Positions 1-4,424 of a DNA stretch of 7,650 bases are shown here, piece after piece (the first letter of the stretch is position 1; every line of letters starts with the position of its first letter). This stretch comes from Alphaproteobacteria bacterium (GTDB lineage: Bacteria; Pseudomonadota; Alphaproteobacteria; UBA2136; UBA6156). The position numbers and the translations under genes were made by a program. The DNA lies in NCBI GenBank assembly GCA_027489415.1, contig JAIXZU010000149.1, forward strand, positions 1 through 7,650, in the 5' to 3' direction. The notes below the pieces were generated by a model that was given only the letters and a program-made list of their open reading frames with translations, did not search any database and was not told the DNA's origin.

Positions 1-98
1 AGAACTGCGGCGACCCAGCCGGACGAAAGGAAAATGCCGGTGGCGGGTGACTGGCGGAGTTGGCGGGTGTGGTGGAGGAGGAGGGATTTGGCGAGCAT
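1..98 (-). CDS. Probable ABC exporter permease subunit, N-terminal fragment (cut by window edge)
   Basis: Only the first 32 codons are inside the window, reading MLAKSLLLHHTRQLRQSPAT and then GIFLSSGWVAAV. A basic, amphipathic start leads into a hydrophobic stretch that looks like the first membrane segment, as in ABC-2 / GldF-type permeases, where a short cytoplasmic helix and a Ser-Pro pair precede TM1. The ATG (98-96) lies six bases after the stop of the ABC ATPase gene. A GGAG Shine-Dalgarno (113-110) inside the end of that gene sits 11 bases upstream, so the two are almost certainly co-transcribed and co-translated. The permease assignment rests mainly on this position and on the hydrophobic onset; too little sequence is present to recognise a domain. 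It would form the membrane channel powered by the upstream ATPase; the substrate is unknown. Confidence 0.6.
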   Translation of the reverse strand, partial: MLAKSLLLHHTRQLRQSPATGIFLSSGWVAAV

Positions 99-104
99 TA
101 TAAG

Positions 105-857
105 TTATTCTCCGGCGCGGTTGGTGGTGAGGACGCGGAAGGCGCGGTGGAGGTCCCCCCCGCCTTGGCGGGCGAGTTCGGCGGGGGTGGTGTCCATCAG
201 GATATTCCCGCGATGGAGGATGAGGATGCGGGTGAGGAGTTGTTCGGCTTCCTCCAGCAAGTGCGTGCTGACGAGGATGGCTTTACCGGGAGAGGTATCC
301 GACGGGGCGGCGAGTTTTTTCAGCATGAGGCGGAGCTCGTGCTTCTGGTTGGGGTCGAGGCCGTCCGTCGGTTCGTCCAGCAACAGTACCGGCGGGTTGT
401 GGATGAGGGCGCAGGCGAGGTGGACGCGTTGTTTCATCCCCTTGGAGAGTTCGCCCATCGGGCGGTGGAGGTAGGGATAACAACGCGTTAGTTTTGACGA
501 ACTTTCAATGGAATGCTCGATGTTCTTCAAGTTATGTGAGAGCGCGTGGAGGGTGAGCAGATGGTGGGGGGTGAGGTCGTCCTCCTCCGGCGGGACTTCC
601 GGCAGGTAGCCCAGATTGGCCTGCGCGAGGCGGGCATGGGTGTGCAGCGGGTGGCCGTTGATTTCCGCGCGGCCGGAGGTGGCAGGCAGGAAACCCGCGA
701 GAAGCCGCATGGTGGTGGACTTGCCTGCGCCGTTGGGGCCCATGAGGCCGACGATTTCCCCCGCCGCGATTTCCACACTGACATTATTGACCGCCGTAAC
801 CGGCCCTGCCGCGCCGGCAAAGGTTTTGGTGAGGGCTTGGGTAGCTAGAAGGGCCAT
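105..857 (-). CDS. ABC transporter ATP-binding protein (GldA/NatA-type, ABC-2 exporter family)
   Basis: This is a complete 250-residue nucleotide-binding subunit with all ABC landmarks in order: Walker A GPNGAGKST (40-48), a Q-loop region LGYLPEVPP (82-90), the signature LSKGMKQR (137-144), Walker B VLLLDEP (157-163), the D-loop GLDP (166-169) and the switch histidine STH (H199). The LSKG signature and the YLPE motif, with Glu in place of the Q-loop Gln, are typical of ATPases that work with ABC-2 permeases (GldA, NatA, NosF-like), which export small molecules or polymers or act on membrane proteins. It would sit on the cytoplasmic face of the inner membrane, bound to the permease encoded immediately downstream. 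The ATG at 857 has no recognisable Shine-Dalgarno; the bases before it are a run of C on this strand. No in-frame upstream start is evident. The family is certain, the substrate unknown. Confidence 0.93.
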   Translation of the reverse strand: MALLATQALTKTFAGAAGPVTAVNNVSVEIAAGEIVGLMGPNGAGKSTTMRLLAGFLPATSGRAEINGHPLHTHARLAQANLGYLPEVPPEEDDLTPHHLLTLHALSHNLKNIEHSIESSSKLTRCYPYLHRPMGELSKGMKQRVHLACALIHNPPVLLLDEPTDGLDPNQKHELRLMLKKLAAPSDTSPGKAILVSTHLLEEAEQLLTRILILHRGNILMDTTPAELARQGGGDLHRAFRVLTTNRAGE

Positions 858-866
858 GGGGGGTGA

Positions 867-891
867 GTGTTGAGTGTTTCGTGTTGAGTGT
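867..891. repeat. Short tandem direct repeat upstream of the ABC ATPase gene
   Basis: The 11-base unit GTGTTGAGTGT occurs at 867-877 and again, identical, at 881-891, separated by TTC and a 14-base period. On the minus strand the unit reads ACACTCAACAC and falls 10-34 bases before the ATPase start codon, so it would lie in the 5' untranslated region or the promoter. A partial third copy (GAGTGT) precedes it. It could be a regulator site, but slippage-generated simple sequence is an equally good explanation. Confidence 0.5.
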
Positions 892-1025
892 CTAGTACAG
901 GAAACGCTGTGAATGGCGGTTTAGTATGCATTGTGATTATTTTTTGGGCAGATGCACGGTGGGGTTGTAAAATTTGGGGGGTGAGGCTATGTGTTGGGTT
1001 CTGAGAATCTTATTTCTTACCGTTT

Positions 1026-1032
1026 AGGGGGG
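1026..1032 (+). promoter_or_regulatory. Shine-Dalgarno fixing the start of the 135-residue protein
   Basis: AGGGGGG stands four bases before the ATG at 1037 and matches AGGAGG with one change. The next in-frame ATG (1055) is preceded only by an A-rich stretch, so 1037 is the better start. Confidence 0.6.
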
Positions 1033-1036
1033 TGCC

Positions 1037-1444
1037 ATGGGGCGCAAAAAACATATGCCTGAAATTCGGGTTGTTTTGATGGGGCGTGAAGTGGGCTGGC
1101 TGCTGCAGCAAGGGAAGTATCCCCTTGAAGACCAGATAGCGATGCGTGACCTGTTCGCGCGAGCGGAAGAATTGACCCAGTTTGAGAGCCAACTGACGTT
1201 ATTGCTGCACAAGTTTAACAAGCTTGAGGCTTTGGCCATGCATGTTGATTACCTGAATGAGCATTATGAAGAACCGTTGCGGACTCATCTTCTTGATGAA
1301 ACGAAGGAATTCTTCAGGATCGCCTACAGGGATATGGACGAGATGGTTCTTCAGGTGGGCAAGCGCCTGATGGATGAAACGGAGCCCTGTGACGCACGGA
1401 TGTTGCAGGATATGCTGAAAGCGAGTTTTGAAGGAGGAGGGTAA
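1037..1444 (+). CDS. Hypothetical helical protein, 135 aa
   Basis: I do not recognise this protein. It is a small soluble protein with no signal peptide or membrane segment. It is rich in Leu, Glu, Met and Lys with regular hydrophobic spacing, especially over residues 35-120, and is probably almost entirely alpha-helical. There is a single Cys (within ETEPCDARM near the C-terminus), so a metal site is unlikely. The last residues, EGGG, are encoded by the rising arm of the intrinsic terminator that follows, so stop codon and terminator overlap. A 179-base gap separates it from the divergent ABC ATPase gene; I see no convincing promoter there, though TTGTAA (965-970) with TATGTG 17 bases on is a weak candidate. 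The codon pattern, good Shine-Dalgarno and perfectly placed terminator support a real gene. Its neighbour on the same strand is another unknown protein with a separate terminator, so function cannot be inferred from an operon. Confidence 0.75.
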   Translation: MGRKKHMPEIRVVLMGREVGWLLQQGKYPLEDQIAMRDLFARAEELTQFESQLTLLLHKFNKLEALAMHVDYLNEHYEEPLRTHLLDETKEFFRIAYRDMDEMVLQVGKRLMDETEPCDARMLQDMLKASFEGGG

Positions 1445-1464
1445 GACCCCTCCCCTTTTTTTTT
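1431..1464 (+). terminator. Intrinsic terminator overlapping the stop codon of the 135-aa gene
   Basis: The arm AAGGAGGAGGG (1431-1441) pairs with CCCTCCCCTTT (1448-1458), with one A-C mismatch and a G-T wobble. The loop is six bases and a run of nine T ends at 1464. The loop contains the TAA stop codon (1442-1444). The structure is unidirectional: there is no T-run for the minus strand. Confidence 0.8.
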
Positions 1465-1478
1465 GGGCTGGATTGGGG

Positions 1479-1508
1479 TTGGAACGTGTATTCACTTGCA
1501 AATATACG
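1479..1508 (+). promoter_or_regulatory. Candidate promoter for the zinc-ribbon/coiled-coil gene
   Basis: TTGGAA (1479-1484) lies 18 bases before TATACG (1503-1508), a weak sigma70-like pair just after the preceding terminator and about 54 bases before the next start codon. A promoter is expected here, because the upstream gene is terminated; the exact boxes are tentative. Confidence 0.3.
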
Positions 1509-1551
1509 AGGAAATGCTATGAGTTGGCCACTACCGCAACACTTTTTCCCT

Positions 1552-1555
1552 GGAG
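1552..1555 (+). promoter_or_regulatory. Shine-Dalgarno of the 348-aa gene
   Basis: GGAG sits six bases before the ATG at 1562, an ideal spacing, and selects this start. Confidence 0.6.
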
Positions 1556-1561
1556 TATTCA

Positions 1562-2608
1562 ATGGGAGCGAAACACCTAGCCGATTACGACATTTTTACC
1601 GAGCAGATTGTGCCCGGTGAACATAACAAAACCTATCACCTGGTTTTGGTGACATGCACGGAGCCCGGATGTGAAAATTCTGATGCCGTGAATTTTGAGG
1701 AAGGGGAAGACCCGGCGTTTTATGTGACCGCCTTCAGGCAGCTGAGGTGGAACATTCAAAGTGACAAGAAAGCCATGTGCCCGAACTGCTTTGGGCTGAG
1801 CCGCCTGAAGTATGCCGTGATGGGCGAGCCCATGCCGGAAGCGGCAACAGATGACTTTACAACCGAGCCCGCTACCCCTGCCCCCCTGCCCCAGCCCGAG
1901 GAGGTTGACATGACCCAGACCAACGGGGAGCCCCCCGCGATATTCATGCCTTCGGCGTTGATGCACGAGCACGCAATTGAGTGGGACAAGGTGGCGGGAG
2001 AGACAAACCCCGTTCCCAAAACCCGTGCCGAGAAAACAAGGTTGGCCGACACCTACCTGAAGACAAAGTTCGTGCTGCTTGGTGACAAGCTGGGCTGCTT
2101 TGTGGAGGGTGCTTCCGACACTGAAGGAAGTTTGCTTTCGGGCCTGACGGTAGCGCAGTTTGTGGAAATTCGTGAAGAAGACTACGGGCAGCTGCTGAAC
2201 CTGGGTGAGATAAAAAACCAAGCCGAAGAGCTGACCGCCACACTGGACGCCATGGCCGGAGCACTGGCACGGGACATTGCTTTGTTTGAGAAGCGGTACA
2301 CCGAGGTGCAAAAGCTTGATGCTTTCGGCCTGAATGCGTTTCTGGCCGAAGAACGTGCCAAGAGTGAACGCGCCATGTTCCAGTTGCGCGAGCAGATGGA
2401 GCAGAGCCTGAGCAAGCTGCAAAGTGACATCGATACGGTGTTTGCGGAGCTGGTTGACCGTGGACAGGAGAAGCTGACCGAGCTGCACCTGCAGAAGGTC
2501 TCGCTGGTTGAAGAGCCCCTGGCTGACCTGAAAGGCCGTGCCGAAGAAGTGGCACGTTTGAAGGAGAAGGTTGAGGACTTCCTGAACACCATGCCCAAGC
2601 TTGGCTAA
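1562..2608 (+). CDS. Hypothetical protein, 348 aa: N-terminal Cys4 zinc-ribbon-like module and C-terminal coiled coil
   Basis: I do not recognise the family. Residues 25-85 look like a treble-clef or zinc-ribbon module: C32-x4-C37 in a beta-rich segment, then a helix ending in LRW (61-63) and C73-x2-C76 in the knuckle CPNC. The layout (Cys pair, helix, Trp, CPxC) resembles small zinc-binding domains of phage and regulatory proteins. Residues 88-155 are a Pro/Thr/Glu-rich, probably disordered linker. Residues 156-205 look globular. From about 215 to 340 the chain is charged and helical with heptad-like Leu spacing, so a long coiled coil is likely and the protein is probably dimeric. There is no signal peptide or membrane segment, so it should be cytoplasmic. 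The gene is bracketed by intrinsic terminators and reads as a single-gene transcript. A 359-codon antisense ORF on the other strand is a shadow. A nucleic-acid-binding or scaffold role is possible but unproven. Confidence 0.85.
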   Translation: MGAKHLADYDIFTEQIVPGEHNKTYHLVLVTCTEPGCENSDAVNFEEGEDPAFYVTAFRQLRWNIQSDKKAMCPNCFGLSRLKYAVMGEPMPEAATDDFTTEPATPAPLPQPEEVDMTQTNGEPPAIFMPSALMHEHAIEWDKVAGETNPVPKTRAEKTRLADTYLKTKFVLLGDKLGCFVEGASDTEGSLLSGLTVAQFVEIREEDYGQLLNLGEIKNQAEELTATLDAMAGALARDIALFEKRYTEVQKLDAFGLNAFLAEERAKSERAMFQLREQMEQSLSKLQSDIDTVFAELVDRGQEKLTELHLQKVSLVEEPLADLKGRAEEVARLKEKVEDFLNTMPKLG

Positions 2609-2617
2609 CGAACCTTG

Positions 2618-2648
2618 ACGGGTGGAGAGTTCCTCCACCCGTTTTTTT
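2618..2648 (+). terminator. Strong intrinsic terminator after the 348-aa gene
   Basis: A perfect 10-base-pair stem, ACGGGTGGAG (2618-2627) with CTCCACCCGT (2633-2642), has a five-base loop and a seven-T run (2642-2648). It begins ten bases after the stop codon and is oriented for the plus strand. It separates this gene from the convergent holC, whose stop codon is at 2658-2660. Confidence 0.93.
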
Positions 2649-2657
2649 GTTGCCAAG

Positions 2658-3134
2658 CTAGGCTTTCTTTTCCCAGCCGGTGGCGGTTTGCTGGTGGTAG
2701 GACATGGGGTGCCCCTGCCCTTTCAGCTGTTTGAAGAGGGTGCGGCCGCGCTCGACATCTGCCGTGGAGGCTGAGAAGAGATACAGGATGCGGGAGGCGC
2801 CTGACGCGGTGAGGCTGGGGAGTGCGGATTCCGCGCCCGCGAGGAGGACGGGGATCCGGTCCGTCAGGTAGGAGGCGAAGTCGTCCTCCGGCGTAACTAT
2901 CAGGACCGGTTGGAGTTCGGGCTTGCCGTCGTCCGGCTTGCCGTGGGGGAGGAAGGAGGTTTCGGAGTAGCTCCAGAGCGTTTCATCCAGCCGTTGCTGG
3001 CGCGCGGGGGTGGGCGCGATGAGGAGGATGCGGTTGGTGCCTTTGAGGGCTTTTTCGAGGAGAGGCGGCAATACGCTGTCAAGTGAAGCAGGCGTTTCTC
3101 CTACCGTATGATAGAATGCGATTGGGGTGGACAT
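2658..3134 (-). CDS. holC: DNA polymerase III subunit chi (HolC)
   Basis: This is a 158-residue protein with the HolC signatures in order: FYH at the start of the first strand (7-9), the helix LPPLLEKAL (22-30), the most conserved stretch LWSYSETSFLPHG (53-65), QPVLI (75-79), a hydrophobic strand RIPVLL (93-98), and the C-terminal GWEKKA (153-158), typical of alphaproteobacterial chi. The chi subunit, with psi, belongs to the clamp-loader complex and tethers it to the C-terminal tail of single-stranded DNA-binding protein during lagging-strand synthesis. Its length is normal for the family. It lies downstream of pepA, a common association, but here an M42 peptidase gene intervenes. No clear Shine-Dalgarno precedes the ATG at 3134. 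An extended -10 about 48 bases upstream suggests its own promoter. Its 3' end converges on the terminator of the plus-strand gene. Confidence 0.92.
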   Translation of the reverse strand: MSTPIAFYHTVGETPASLDSVLPPLLEKALKGTNRILLIAPTPARQQRLDETLWSYSETSFLPHGKPDDGKPELQPVLIVTPEDDFASYLTDRIPVLLAGAESALPSLTASGASRILYLFSASTADVERGRTLFKQLKGQGHPMSYHQQTATGWEKKA

Positions 3135-3181
3135 GGGTGGAGCTTAGCACTTACCGGCTAGAAAATCACGTTTCGCAGACT

Positions 3182-3190
3182 ATTATATCA
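3182..3190 (-). promoter_or_regulatory. Extended -10 promoter element for holC
   Basis: On the minus strand TGATATAAT is a perfect TGn-TATAAT extended -10. No good -35 is found 17-19 bases upstream, which is acceptable for extended -10 promoters. The start point would fall near 3175, giving a leader of about 40 bases before holC. The element directly abuts the hairpin that follows the M42 gene. Confidence 0.5.
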
Positions 3191-3191
3191 A

Positions 3192-3209
3192 AGGCCCCTT
3201 GCGGGGCCT
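3192..3209 (-). terminator. Hairpin with GCAA tetraloop after the M42 peptidase gene
   Basis: On the minus strand AGGCCCC, GCAA and GGGGCCT form a perfect seven-pair GC-rich stem closed by a GNRA-type tetraloop, 15 bases after the stop codon. It is followed only by TTTGATATAA, so the T-run is short. It may be a leaky terminator or a 3'-end stabiliser that allows some read-through into holC. Confidence 0.6.
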
Positions 3210-3224
3210 GTTGAGATATTCGGG

Positions 3225-4331
3225 TTACGCTGTCGCGTGGGTGTGGAGGGTTTGGATGACGGCGTTGAGGGCTTGGAAGGTTCCGGCCTCGATGCTGTGC
3301 AGGTTGTAGATGGGGACGACGATGCAGCCGACGCGTCCTTTGAAGCCTGCGGATTTGGCTTGTTCGGCGTCCGTTCCGCCGCCTTCGAAGGTGCGGCGTT
3401 CGAAGCCGACTTTGGCTTTTTCGGCGGCGGCTTCGAGTTCGTCCGTTAACGTGCCGGAGTAGGGATAACGGCCCGCTTTTTGTTTGATGGCGCAGTTTTT
3501 GAGGTCTTCGACGTCTTCGCCGACGGAGGTGTCCACCGCGACAAAGTCCGTCAGGCCTTCACGCAGCACGCTTGTACCGCCCATACCGGCTTCTTCGGCG
3601 GCGGAGAAGATGAGGTCCACGGTGAATTTCGGTTTGGTTTTGGTGGTCCAGGTGTCCATCAGGGCCAAGAGGACGGCGCAGCCGAGGGTGTTGTCCAGCC
3701 AGCGGGAGCGGAGGGTTCCGTAGGTTTCATCGATGTTCAGCATAGGGTTCAGCCAGACCAGTTGGCCCGCGCGGACGCCCAAGGTGGCGAGGCGTTCCTT
3801 GCCTTCCTTTTTGGAGACGCCGATGCAGGCGTCCGGGCGCAAACGGATGTTTTTCCATTTTTGCGGGCGCTTTTCAAAGCCTTCCAGGCCCATTTTGTGG
3901 ATGGGGGTGTCGGTGTGGAAAATGACGCCTTCGACCAGACCTTTTTTAGTTTGGATGGAAGCGGTGCAGCCGTCCATGACGTGGCCGGGATAGAGGCCGC
4001 CGATGGAGCTGATTTTGACGGTACCGTCGTCGTAGACTTCGTCGACCATCAGGCCGATACGGTCCAGGTGCGCGCCGTAGCCGACGACGCGCTTTTTGTT
4101 GGTGCCTTCGATGGTGATGCGGAGTGTGTCATCCGGCTGGCGTTCCACTTTAAAGCCTTTGCGCTTGGCGTAGGATTCGACGTAGTCCGCCACGGCTTCG
4201 ATACGGTTGGAGGCGGCGGGAATGGCGAGAAGGGCACGGGTGTGCGTGAGGGCGGATTTGAGGGCGGGGGTGATGACGGGTTTGGTGGTTGCCGATTTTG
4301 AGGTGGCGGCTTTTTTGACGGCTTTGGCCAT
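3225..4331 (-). CDS. M42-family dinuclear metallo-aminopeptidase
   Basis: This 368-residue protein has the M42 (tetrahedral aminopeptidase / glutamyl aminopeptidase) metal-site motifs in order: GAHLDRIG (H88, D90), RWLDNTLG (bridging-ligand position D213), AAEEAG (general-base and ligand pair E246/E247), VAVDTS (D267), GGGTDA (316-322) and NLHSIE (H345). Such enzymes usually form dodecameric cytosolic particles that trim short peptides from the N-terminus; older annotations wrongly call them endoglucanases. The part LATLGVRAGQLVW followed by RSRWLDN also recalls M42 members linked to the NAGGN osmoprotectant genes, but none of those genes is present, so I do not assign it there. The first 20 residues are an Ala/Lys/Thr-rich extension before the catalytic fold. 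No clear Shine-Dalgarno or promoter precedes the ATG at 4331. It lies between pepA and holC on the same strand, 93 bases after pepA. Family certain; substrate unknown. Confidence 0.92.
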   Translation of the reverse strand: MAKAVKKAATSKSATTKPVITPALKSALTHTRALLAIPAASNRIEAVADYVESYAKRKGFKVERQPDDTLRITIEGTNKKRVVGYGAHLDRIGLMVDEVYDDGTVKISSIGGLYPGHVMDGCTASIQTKKGLVEGVIFHTDTPIHKMGLEGFEKRPQKWKNIRLRPDACIGVSKKEGKERLATLGVRAGQLVWLNPMLNIDETYGTLRSRWLDNTLGCAVLLALMDTWTTKTKPKFTVDLIFSAAEEAGMGGTSVLREGLTDFVAVDTSVGEDVEDLKNCAIKQKAGRYPYSGTLTDELEAAAEKAKVGFERRTFEGGGTDAEQAKSAGFKGRVGCIVVPIYNLHSIEAGTFQALNAVIQTLHTHATA

Positions 4332-4380
4332 GGTGGGGGCTTTCTTTTATTGAATAGGCTTTTTTACACTGGAAAATGAA

Positions 4381-4407
4381 CAGCCGCCACAATGCGTGCG
4401 GCGGCTG
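4381..4407 (-). terminator. Hairpin after pepA, probable terminator
   Basis: On the minus strand CAGCCGCC (4407-4400) pairs perfectly with GGCGGCTG (4388-4381), with an 11-base loop, 17 bases after the pepA stop codon. It is followed by the T-rich stretch TTCATTTTCC. The imperfect T-run suggests partial termination before the M42 gene. Confidence 0.6.
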
Positions 4408-4424
4408 GTGATTATTGTTGGCCC

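Noticed and set aside
60..491. Plus-strand frames at 34-474 and 60-491
   Set aside because: They lie antisense to the ABC ATPase gene, which has every ABC motif; their composition is typical of shadows.
1037..2608. A toxin-antitoxin or phage-defence pair
   Set aside because: Each gene has its own terminator, the spacing is not that of a coupled pair, and neither product shows nuclease, kinase, acetyltransferase or known antitoxin motifs.
1577..2656. A 359-codon open frame on the minus strand covering the whole 348-aa gene
   Set aside because: It is an antisense shadow: the translation is rich in His, Gln and Leu runs with no motif. The plus-strand gene has the ribosome site, the Cys motif and a correctly oriented terminator, and the minus frame would end inside the region where the plus gene begins.
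3225..4331. Endoglucanase function for the M42 protein
   Set aside because: That label in databases derives from a historical misannotation of this family; the conserved residues are those of a metallo-aminopeptidase.
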